A stretch of DNA of 64,000 bases from Sapria himalayana. Taxonomy: Eukaryota > Streptophyta > Magnoliopsida > Malpighiales > Rafflesiaceae. The stretch covers positions 1-64,000 of the forward strand of contig JAREIK010012041.1 in the NCBI GenBank assembly GCA_029783825.1, read 5' to 3'. Each line of letters begins with the position of its first letter. Position 1 is the first letter of the stretch. Below are positions 27,209 through 37,069 of this stretch, one piece after another. The translations under genes were made by a program, and so were the position numbers. The notes beneath the pieces were generated by a model. It saw nothing but the letters and a program-made list of their open reading frames with translations, was not told the DNA's origin and did no database searches.

Positions 27209-29500
27209 TTATAAAATGTAATACACGTATTCCAAATTTAGTTGGCCAACTATAGTTGAAAGAATATTTGGATCTTGTGACCCCTCTGAAAATTGTAATT
27301 TAACCATATTTTTATTAAATTGAATGAATAAAATAAGGAAAAGTGAAATTAAAATTTACAAGATTTGTATACTAACCTGATTCATTATCATCAAGGTCTT
27401 ACACTAATTCTTGAATTTCAATAGGTTTGTTTGAGCTTCTCAACCAATCTTGTAGAGATATGAGAACTTCACCTGTAATAGGTTTTAAAGAACTCCTAAA
27501 TTTATCAAAAGTTCTCCCCCTAGTGCTAAATGTAGATTCGTAGGCCACATTAGATGCTTGGATAGCAAATACATCCCTTGCTACATTTTCCAAAGAAGGA
27601 TACATAACCTTATTTACCTTCCAACAGTTTAGAAGATCAAAATCAATTCTATTTTTTTCAAGTTTGTTCTACTAGTACCTATCCAACTCTTCCAAAGCTG
27701 CAACTTCTTGTTCTTTCTCTAATTCAACAAAAAAAATCATCATCATAAGTATCACTACCATCAAAGAAATCATCATTTTTCTTGAACACAGTAGAAAAGA
27801 AATCTTCCAAAGAAATCTTCATTTAAATCTTCATAATCATCTATCAACTCATTTAAAACATTTATAACCTTTTTCACCAAATTTTTAACCAATTCCTCTC
27901 CATAATGCTAAGTGTACTTAACCTTGAGATATTTGAGCTTATATCTTGGATCCAACACTACTGCTACAAAAAGCATAATATTTGTTGCCTGAAGATAACC
28001 CCAAAATTTGTTGAATTTATGCATCTTTTTCATACCCATTTCAGACACCATTGTATCTCTACTATTTTCACAAAGCTCAATTTTTTTAAAAATTCGAATA
28101 ATCTTCGGAAAATAAACACTAGAGGTAGAATATTATCAGCCAGAAAATTTACAAGTTACCTCATAAAAAGTTTTCAAGAAACGAGCCAAAATTTTTGCGT
28201 TTGTTCAGTTTCTATCAGTTGGAACGTTTGAACCAAACTCCTTCAAAAACCTTTTGCCTTTGTCCTCCAACTATCAAATTCTTTTTGATATTTTATATCA
28301 ATTTGTAGCATCAAATAAGTTGAATTCCATCTTGCAGGACAAACTAATTGCAATGAAGATCCATATGTCAAGTTTGCTTCTTCTACACATAACTTAAACA
28401 TATCTAATCTTTTAGGACTGCTCCTCACATATTTCACCACACCTATAATTTTTTGAATAGCACCCTCAACTACTGCAATGCCATCTCTGACAATTAAGTT
28501 TAGGATATGAGCACAACATCTCATATGAAAATGCTCGCCTCTCAAAGGTATAACACTTTTCTTCACAAGCATTTTTTTCAATTGTTCAACTGCAACATCA
28601 TCATTTGATGCATTGTCAAAAGTAATGCACATCAACTTTCTCAAACCCCATTCATTCATGCAAAACTCAATAGTATTTTTTATATTAACTCCAGAATGAC
28701 TTTTAATTACACAAAAGTTCAAAAGCCTTTTATGCATATTCCATTGAGAATCAATGGAATGAACAGTCAAACATATTTAAGACAAATTTTGAATGCTAGT
28801 CCAAGTGTCGGTAGTCAATGAATCTCTAAAACAATGAGATGATATACTATCAAATAATTTCTTATTTTCCTTCCCAAACAAAGAGAAACAATATCTCAAT
28901 ATAGAGTGCCTAGATGGTATTTTAAATTGAGGCACACTAACTTCACAAAACTCCTTAAACTCATCCCTCTCAATAAAACAAAAAATCAATTCATCTTTTA
29001 TGATCATTTTCACCAAAGACTCCCTAACTAGTTGTCGATCAAATTTTCAACAAGTTAATTTGTTATCCTCTGAACTAGTACCTTAAGTGAAACTCAACAA
29101 AGATTCTGACTTGTCTTTACCTTTGTGAGCTTCTATTAATTCTTTTTTGTGTATAAAGTTCCTACAAGTCTCTCTCAAGTATTTCCATAAACCCCAAGTA
29201 CCTTGATCATTTTTTTGCCAAATATTCTTTTCTACACCATATACAAGCTGCCATACCAGTTTCATTTCCCTCTGAATCAACTAATATCTCATAACTTTCC
29301 CAAATAACAGACTTATACTTTTTATGAGCTTGAGGTTCAGATGTACCTTGACTTTCTTTTATAATTGGAATTGAAGAACTTGCCATAAAAATAGGAGGGT
29401 TCGTGAAAAAATGATGATTGAATTTACCAATACTTTGATCATTTGAATTGTGATCATCTTCAATTTATTGTATTTTTTGTTTACCGCTGGATTGTGCCAT
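27209..29500 (-). pseudogene. hAT transposase pseudogene, copy 2
   Basis: This has the same order of hAT parts as copy 1. The start ATG at 29500 gives MAQSSGKQKIQ and then a stop. The BED-like finger keeps ACIWC near 29250, but the expected histidine has become tyrosine (WKYLRETCRN). TTDTWTS lies near 28805, TFDNASNDD near 28610 and RCCAHILNLIVRDG near 28510. The hAT dimerisation segment lies within 27605-27399 with YESTFSTRGRTFDKFR, where the usual GGR is RGR. Shared damage with copy 1 includes TGA at 29047-29049 and TAA at 28133-28135. The last exon runs through the usual stop by a TAA-to-TAC change and ends at 27209. This is a dead gene. Confidence 0.9.
27286..27376 (-). other. Predicted 91-bp intron in hAT transposase, copy 2
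   Basis: The donor GTTAGTAT and acceptor ATTTTCAG lie at the same places as in copy 1 and the length is identical. The exon junction again reads ...TCAG joined to AGGGGTCACAAG. Confidence 0.65.
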
Positions 29501-29869
29501 CTGCAATTAATTAATATGATATGTTAAGCATAAATACATATAAATATTTCAAACAAGCAAGCTCTACAAAACTGACTGTAACACATTCAGCCCACTCATT
29601 CGCCAAAACCACAACACCACAACCAATACTCAACAAACTGACTGAGACACATAATAATAATAATTAATCTCTCAATTCTCATCATTAAAACAAACCAAAA
29701 GGCTGGTGGCATCTGAGACACCGTGGAGGCAACCAGAAGTGCGACAGACAAGGGCTGGACCTAACTAAACTCGGCTGGAATGGCGTGAAGTGGCCTGGAA
29801 CTCGTCAGGAACAGCAATAGGTGCGTCGGAATTGGATGGGCAGTAGCGGAATTGGTGGCATCTTCATGT

Positions 29870-29891
29870 TATATATATATATATATATATT
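29870..29891. repeat. TA microsatellite in hAT copy 2
   Basis: This is the longest of the three TA runs found at the same place in the three hAT copies, following TCTTCATGT. Confidence 0.9.
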
Positions 29892-31488
29892 TCTGGTTCT
29901 ATTATCGGATTTTTAGGATGGTACGGTTCTCAAGATGGATATTGCTTTAGATCTGGAACCGTCCCAGAAGAAAAAATACATGACAGAACAGGATGGGAAA
30001 AGTCAAAGTCAACGGATTTTTCTCGTACCCGATTCCTTCGGGACAAGTCTTCGTGTCGGGTCGCAAATCTCCGAGTCTCATGAGCAGCCCTACTGGGTGC
30101 ATATAAAGTTAAATAAGTAAACTCCTAAATCTTGTAATGCCTAAATACATATACCATTAAACTGCTAAATACTAATTAATAATTAATAAATCTATTTTTT
30201 ATTGCTATTTATTATATTTTTAATTATTCATTTTAATTATTTATTAGTGTATTTATTTAGAAATATTTATTACAAAATAAATTATGAGAGGACAAATATA
30301 ATTTAAATAATATATTATTTATCTAATAAAAATATATGCTTATAAAAGAAGTATAAATTAAAAAATTAAAAATTATTATCAAGTAATATAAGTTACATTA
30401 ATTTTGAATCAATTTGGGTTTTGTAAATATTTTGTGATTAATATTTATCTTAATATTAATAGTTTGTAAATTTAATTTTTGATCATTATTAAAATATCTA
30501 TCAATAAAATTATTTATATTAAATTTATATGATATATAATTATTAATATTATTATAACAAAATATTGTATAAAAATTTCAAAAAAATATAAATATTATTA
30601 TATTTTCAAATGTTATAACCTATGAAAATGATAAAAAATTATAGAAATTTTTTTTGTTATTTTATTTTTTTTAAATAAACCCTATAAACCACTAAAAGCC
30701 TAAAAACATAAATCGCTAAACTCCTAACGACAAAACCTCTAAATACATAAATCTTTAAATTGGTATACATTAATAATAAATCATAAATCTCATTTTAATT
30801 TTAATTCAATATAATTCTAAATTTTTATTTTAATTATTTATCAGTTTATTTTATAGAAATATTAATTACAAAATAAATTATTAGTGAGACAGATCTAATT
30901 TCAATTAAACTGGTATCCCTAAATAATAAATAATAAATCTCATTTATTTTTCATTATAATTTTAAATATTCATTTTAATTATTTATTTGTTTATTTATAT
31001 ATAAATATTAATTACAAAATAAATTGAGATAGACAAAAATAAGTTATATAAATTATTTTTCAACAAAAAATAAAAGATAAACTTTTTTTAAAAAAAAAAT
31101 TTCTAAAGAAAAAATTATTAAATAGTAATATATTTTACTTTGCTTCTAAATCATTTTAGTTTTTGTAATTATATTTTAATTGATATTTATCTTATTAATA
31201 ATAGATTATTAATTTATTTTTTGATCATTGTTAGAATATTTATCAATAAAATTGTTTATATTGAATTTACATGTTATATAATTAAAAAGATTATCAAAAC
31301 TAAATATTATATTTACATTTGAAAATAATTTAAAAATTATTATATTTTAAAGGTTATCATCTTTGAAAATGATATAAAATCACAAAAATAAATTTTTTGT
31401 TATATTATTGTTTATATAAAACCTATAAACTACTAAATGCTAAATGCTTAATCATTAAACTCCTAAACCCCAAAACAACAAAACCCTT

Positions 31489-31531
31489 AAATACTTAAAC
31501 ATTTAAACCATCTTTAAAGGTTTAAGTATTT
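31489..31531. repeat. Short fold-back inside satellite
   Basis: TAAATACTTAAACATTTAAA is followed after a few bases by its near reverse complement, TTTAAAGGTTTAAGTATTTA. Octamer text in the + orientation is thus faced by a piece in the opposite orientation, a micro-inversion inside one monomer. Confidence 0.75.
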
Positions 31532-31808
31532 ATAAATAATATATAAATATCTATCAATAAATAATAGTTTATTAATTTATTTTTTGATCATTATTATATT
31601 TATATTTATATTTAGTTTATTAATATCTATCAATAAAATTGTTTATTTTTAATTTACATGATATATAATTATTAAGTTTATTATAACTAAATATTGTATT
31701 CACATTTGAAAAAAATTTAAAAATTATTATATTTATAAAGGTTATAACCTTCAAAATTTATAAAAAATTTGAAAAATAATTTTTTTGTTATTTCATTATT
31801 TAAATTAA

Positions 31809-31896
31809 ACATATAAACTACTAAATGCCTAAACACATAAATCAATAAACTCTTAAACTCCTAAATACTTAAACCATTAAACCGGTATACACTAAA
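31809..31896 (+). repeat. Octamer block, 11 units
   Basis: Eleven consecutive 8-bp words can be cut in one phase, nearly all ending TAA: for example ACTACTAA, ATGCCTAA, ACTCCTAA, ATACTTAA, ACCATTAA. Other monomers have 12 words, with an extra ACCCCAAA-like one, so copies differ by whole octamers. The text resembles a diverged telomere-type repeat with period 8. Confidence 0.8.
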
Positions 31897-32451
31897 TAAT
31901 TAATCATAAATCTCATTTTTATTTGTATTCATTATAATTTTAATATTCATTTTAATTATTTATTAGTTTATTTTTATAGAAATATTAATTGCATAATAAA
32001 ATTATGAATGAGACAAATATAATTTAAATAATTTATCTTCATTATAAAAATTTATAAGCTTATAAAAAGATTCAAAATTTTAAAAATAAAAAATTATTAT
32101 TTAATAATATATTTTACTTAGATTTTGAATCATTTTAGGTTTTGCAAATATATTTTAATTAATATTTATCTTATTAATAATAGTTTATTAATCTATTTTA
32201 TTATCAGTATTATAATATCGATCAATAAAATTATTTATATTGAATTTACATGATATTTAATTTTTCTAATTATTAAAATTAAATAATGTATTAACATTTG
32301 AAAAACAATTAAAATTTATAATATTTTCAATGGTTATAACCTTGAAAATGAGAAAAAATCATAAAAATAATTTTTTTATTATTTAATTATTTAAATAAAG
32401 CCTATAAACCACAAAATAACTAAATACTTAAATTACTAAATTCCTAAACCC

Positions 32452-33746
32452 TGATACTGCTGCACCACAAACACATAGCGACAGACCACAGTACACATGT
32501 GCACATATTCTTGTCCATTTTTGTGTAGCATTTAGAGGGGCCAGAAAGTCCTGGAAATAACCAGAAGTATGGGCCTCCAGCTTGTAGAGGGCCCCACTAG
32601 CAAGCTTTGATGATAACATTCAGACAACTGACGAGATCGAGCAAATTAGTCGGGAGTAAACCCAGGAGTAGCTTGGAGTGGGTCCAACTAGCCATATCAG
32701 GTAGCAAAGAGGGCCACCCAATCGTCGCCCAACAGGTGTAGTGGGTAATCCATGATTAATTGGAGAGCCGGCAAAATTTGAAGCATCACCAAGCAGGGCC
32801 AGTAAACAATGGAGTCCAGGCCAGCCACATGGGAGGAAAAGATTCAAACTTGTAGTTTATGTATGTAGTCTTATTTGTATTTTGGACTTTGTATGCACCA
32901 TGTACTTGTAGAGAGAGATCATTACATACTCACACACACAATCTTGTCTGTTCTCTATGTAGCATGCAATGAGGGCAACAAGACCCATGAGTATCTCTAA
33001 ATGGGGCCCACTAATGCATTTTGTAAATACACATTAGGCAATGCTACACTCCCGGGAGCAGAAGACCCATCTTTATAGCATTTTGTAATTTTACTTGTAT
33101 TCTAGCTTGGTTGTCCACGTAGATAATTAGACTATGAGATGGACCTCATCACACATGCACACCGATGCGTGCAAATTTTTTGATATTTTCTCGGTACAAC
33201 ATACAGCCACTTCTTGGAACTCGAGGAGGAAGCATTCTAACCCAAGAGATACACTTTTGAGGATCATTGGAGCAAAAGAATGTGGAATTTAGAGGTGAGA
33301 ATGAATTAACTAAGTGCCGTAGATATGGACTTGTGGATTTATGGGTATTCAGTTTTACATGCATTCCATTGCATAGCAATGACATAGGCAAACATTTGAT
33401 GCTACATGTCAACAATTGCACAATCATATATTTGCATAGTTTTAATATGGTGCATCATTCATGTTCCTCCAAAAGGCTTGGACGAATCTGAATGGAAAGG
33501 ACGGAGTGCGCATAATGACATTATGCCAACTCTGATGTCCGGGATTGCCAGGTGATTTTAGTTGTATTCGTACGCTTGGAATTATAAGACATTATGTTTT
33601 TTTATTTATTTTATGCATAGAATCATTAAGGTGGATGGGATTTGGTGGGCTGGCCTAAATTAGTCAGCTTTTTAGACTCTTGTAAGTTGTGTGCCTAACT
33701 GATAAATAAAGTGTGTATTTTCCAAAAAAAAAACAAAAAAAACCAT
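32452..33746 (+). other. Low-copy island, retroposon-like 3' end
   Basis: The base composition is much less AT-rich than in the satellite. I recognise no domain in any frame; the longest frames are under 100 codons and look random. The right end resembles a polyadenylated transcript: AATAAA at about 33705 is followed some 18 bases later by an A-rich tail (33723-33742). The last 330 bp or so recur inverted at 63683-64000, with the A tail kept. It could be the 3' part of a non-LTR retroelement or a retroposed gene transcript. There is no reverse transcriptase fragment to decide between them. Confidence 0.5.
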
Positions 33747-33820
33747 GAACCCTAAACTTTAAATCCTAAACCTTAAACCATAAACTATAACCCTAACCCA
33801 TAAACCCTAAATCCAAAATC
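33747..33820 (+). repeat. Degenerate telomere-like heptamer tract
   Basis: About ten words with a period of 7 can be read, such as ACCCTAA, ACTTTAA, ATCCTAA, ACCTTAA and ACCATAA, close to the plant telomere unit CCCTAAA. The tract follows directly on the A-rich tail. A mirror copy lies at 63603-63682. Confidence 0.8.
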
Positions 33821-34924
33821 TCTTGTTTTGCACTTTTATAATCAAATGACTAAGTGTTAAATTTAAATTGAAATTCACAACTTTTAGGAATGTCACAGAT
33901 TTACCTTTTTGTATATGTAACACAAAGTCATGACTCAAGGGGTGAGTTATGGATTCAGCCTCTTTCTTGCTTTAGATTATTGTAGCATTAGCAATGGTCA
34001 TGATTGTATATTTTGTCTCTAGAACACAAAATCATATCCATAAGAAAATGCCATAACTTGTTTCTCTCTGTTGAACATATTGTTATGGCAGTAAGAATGA
34101 TCATGAATACATATTTAATCACTATAATACTGGGTCACAGTATTGGATATGACCATAGCTTTTGCATATTAACTTTATATTCCAAAGTCATTGCACTAGG
34201 AATGATTGTAACTTTGGACATTCCCCAAGAGCAAAAGTCATGACCATAGAAATAGTTAAAGCTCGAGTACTACTCTTTATAACATTCTATAGCTAAAATT
34301 CTTGGGATTGGAAATATGACTATGGCTTTTTCCTTTGATCTGTAACCTCAAGTGTCAATATGAAAGACTAATATTTTGAGCAATGATTAAAACATTTATA
34401 CATTTGAATATGATTCATTTACACCTTTTTGGGTATTGTGAGCTTGTATACATAACTCATTTAATATAAAAAGAAAGAAATGATACTTTTCATATCCTTG
34501 AGGATATAAAAAGGGGGCTTAGACATGCCAATAAAATAAATTTTTTGATTCTTGATTGAAAGAGAGCCCATACTTCTTGCCCATCTCAAACCGCCCTGGG
34601 GCTAGTTTGTTCTAATATGCTACAAGGTGGTTATTTTTTTACTGGTGAACTATGTTTTAAAAAATTGCTTCAAGTGTGTGCATGAGAGATATTTTAGAAG
34701 AAATTACAATAATCAATATAAATAGCATCCTCAACAACTAGCTATTTCAACACATAGGGTGTACAACTTTGGTTTAGTCTGTTAGCGTACATGAGTCAAA
34801 TTACCTTTGATAGCCCAGTGATTCAACATCAAATATGATGAGACATAATAGAGATAACGTAAAAGCTCATATTATTTTGGTTAGAGCTTTAGTAATCATT
34901 CTAGAGTTGAGAGAGGAACAAAAT
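33821..34924. other. Low-copy island, second part
   Basis: About 1.1 kb without a recognisable gene. The word GTCATGACT or ATGACCAT, and relatives, recur loosely between 33925 and 34335, suggesting an old degenerate tandem repeat. A TATA-like word (ATATAAAAAG at about 34504) stands before CTTAGACATGCC, and both are kept in the inverted copy. The right limit is at about 34924, where GAGGAACAAAATAAATTATTTT passes into satellite subtype b. The whole part is repeated inverted at 62490-63602 with roughly 7% substitutions in the stretch I compared. Confidence 0.6.
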
Positions 34925-36945
34925 AAATTATTTTAATTAATCAGTATAATTTTAATTTTTATTTTAATTATTTATCAGTTTATTTTTATAGAAATATTAA
35001 TTGCAAAATAAATTATTAGTGAGACAGATCTAATTTAAATTAGACCGGTATATCCTAAATAATAAAGAATAAATCTCATTTTTTTTCATTTTAATTTTAA
35101 ATATTCAAATTTAATTATTTATTTGTTTATTTTTATATAAATATTAATTACAAAATAAATTATGAGTTACTCAAATATAATTTATATAAATTATTTTTCA
35201 TCAAAATAATATAGATAAACTTTTTCAAAGAAAAAAAAATTCAAAACAAAAAATTATTATATAGTAATATATTTTGCTTTGCTTCTGAATCATTTTAGGT
35301 TTTGTAATTATATTATAATTTATATCTATATTATTAATAATAGATTATTAATTTATTTTTTGATCATGTTTAGAATATTTATCAATAAAATAGTTTATAT
35401 TGAATTTATATGATAAATAAATATAATGATTATTATAACTAAATATCATGATTAGTAATATAATTTACTTTGATTTTGAATTATTTTGGGTTCTGCAAAT
35501 ATATTTTAATTAATATCTATCTTATTAATAATAGTTTATTAATTTATTTTTTGATCATTATTATAATATATATTAATACATTTTTTTATATTGAATCTAC
35601 AATAAATATAATTATTAAGATTATTATAACTAAGTATTGTATTCATATTTTAGAACTATTAAAAAAATATTATATTTTTAAAGGTTATAACCTTTGAAAA
35701 TCACGAAAATTCATAAAAATAAATTTTTTGTTATTTCATTGATTAAATAAAACGAATAAACACGAAATGTGTAAACATATAAATCAATAAACGCCTTAAC
35801 CCGAAAACCACAAAAAACTTAAACAATTAAATAATTATGCCCTAAATAATAAATAATAAATCTCATTTTTATTAGTATTCATTATAATTTAAAATATACA
35901 ATTTAATTATTTATTAGTTTAATTTTATAGAAATATAAATTAAAAAATAAATTATTAGTGAGACAAATATAATTTAAATAATTTATTTTTCATCAAAAAA
36001 TATATAGGCTTATAAATGGATACAAAAATTTAAAAATTTAAAGTGAATATTTAGTAAAATATTTCACTTTGATTTTGAGTCATTTTAGGTTTTGCAAATA
36101 TATTTTAAACAATATTTATCTTATTAATAATTGGTTATTATTTTTTTATGATCATTATTATAATAAATAGCAATAAAATAGTTTATATTGAATTTATATG
36201 ATATATAATTATTATGATTATTATTACTTCATATTGTATTCACTTTTCAAAAAAAATATAAAAATTATTATATTTACAAAGGTTATAACCTTCAAAATTG
36301 AGAAAAAATAACAAAAATAAATTTTTTGTTATTTTAATTTTTATATAAAACCTATAAACCACTAAATGACTAAATACTAAAATGACTAAACTTCTAAACC
36401 CCGAAGCCCATAAATACTTAAAACATTAAATTAGTATAGTCTAAATAATAAATCATAAATCTCAATTTTATTAGTATTCATTATAATTTTAAATATTCAT
36501 TTTAATTATTTATCAGTTTATTTTTATAGAAATATTAATTACAAAATAAATTATTAGTGCGACATATATAATTTAAATAATTTATTTTTCAATAAAAAAA
36601 ATTCTAATAAAAAGAGGCACAATTTTTAAAATAAAAAATTATTATTTAATAATATATCTTATTTTGATTTTGAATCAATTTAGATTCTACAATTATATTT
36701 TAATTTATATCATTCTTATAAATACAAGTTTATTAATTTATTTATTGATCATTATTATAATATCTATCAATAAAAGTATTTATATCGAGTTTACATTATA
36801 TATAATTATTAAGATTATTATAACTAAATATTATATTCACATTTAATAAAAATTAAAAATTATTATATTTTCAAAGGTTACAACCTTCAAAAATTAAAAA
36901 AAAATCATAAAATTAAATTTTTTGTTTTTTCATTCTTTAAAAAAA

Positions 36946-37041
36946 ACTATGAATCACTAAATGTCTAAACAATTAAATCACTAAACTCTTAAATCACAAA
37001 ACATCTAAATACTTAAACCATTAAACCGGTATATCCTGAAT
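36946..37041 (+). repeat. Octamer block, 12 units
   Basis: Twelve consecutive 8-bp words stay in one phase: for example TCACTAAA, TGTCTAAA, CAATTAAA, CTCTTAAA, CATCTAAA, TACTTAAA and CCATTAAA, then CCGGTATA. The block is followed by the ATAATAA heptamer run. It shows the canonical, uninterrupted form of the block present in each monomer. Confidence 0.8.
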
Positions 37042-37069
37042 AATAAATAATAAATAATAAATAATAAAT
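37039..37069. repeat. ATAATAA heptamer expansion
   Basis: About four units of the 7-bp word ATAATAA stand where most monomers have two. They directly follow the octamer block. Confidence 0.85.

Larger units (their letters stand above)
26473..30092 (-). mobile_element. hAT (Ac-type) transposon, copy 2, decayed
   Basis: This 3,620-bp element has ends TAGGGGAGCTCATGGGAC (left) and, on the opposite strand, TAGGGCTGCTCATGAGAC (right), a clear terminal inverted repeat. The flanking octamers are CTCAATGC (26465-26472) and CTGGGTGC (30093-30100), five of eight matching, so the original target duplication has mutated. Compared with copy 1, about 68 bp are missing near 27173, in the 3' part after the transposase. 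It lies in the same satellite subtype and at the same base as copy 1, 11.18 kb away. Confidence 0.92.
21665..32451 (+). repeat. Higher-order repeat of about 11 kb, copy 2
   Basis: This repeats the monomer order of 10723-21664: a b' c d e f a b, an a monomer with hAT copy 2, then b. Diagnostic words recur in order, such as CACTTAAGG near 22865 (c), AACTCGTAAAC near 23515 (d), AATCAATAACTTC near 24000 (e) and CCCGATACCCC near 24625 (f). After the hAT copy there is one a-b dimer only. Different monomers follow before the island at 32452, so the right limit is approximate. Confidence 0.7.
30093..32451 (+). repeat. AT-rich satellite array right of hAT copy 2
   Basis: An a monomer with the private hAT-flank variants is followed by b (near 30680) and then other subtypes. 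It contains a clean octamer block at 31809-31896 and a small fold-back at 31489-31531. The array stops abruptly at about 32451, where TAAACCCTGATA meets the G+C-richer island. Confidence 0.88.
33425..35447 (+). repeat. Left arm of 2-kb inverted duplication
   Basis: It pairs with 61978-64000 in reverse complement. It spans the end of the retroposon-like part, the telomere-like tract, island part two and about 520 bp of satellite b, with equal length in both arms (2,022 bp). At 35447 the left arm jumps from a b monomer into another subtype (ATATCATGATTAGTAATAT), whereas the right arm continues into an a monomer. Confidence 0.85.

Noticed and set aside
34004..34243. A 79-codon frame in the island whose C-terminal part is also open in the inverted copy (63385-63182, 67 codons)
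   Set aside because: Among 12 differences in the shared part I count about 9 that change the residue, which is the neutral expectation. Conservation reflects the duplication, not a protein.
32452..34924. Island considered as an LTR retrotransposon because of the TATA-like word near 34504 and a nearby CTACAAGGTGGTTA
   Set aside because: No matching pair of direct LTRs, no primer-binding site of the usual TGGTATCAGAGC type and no gag or pol fragment. The repeat found is inverted and includes flanking satellite.
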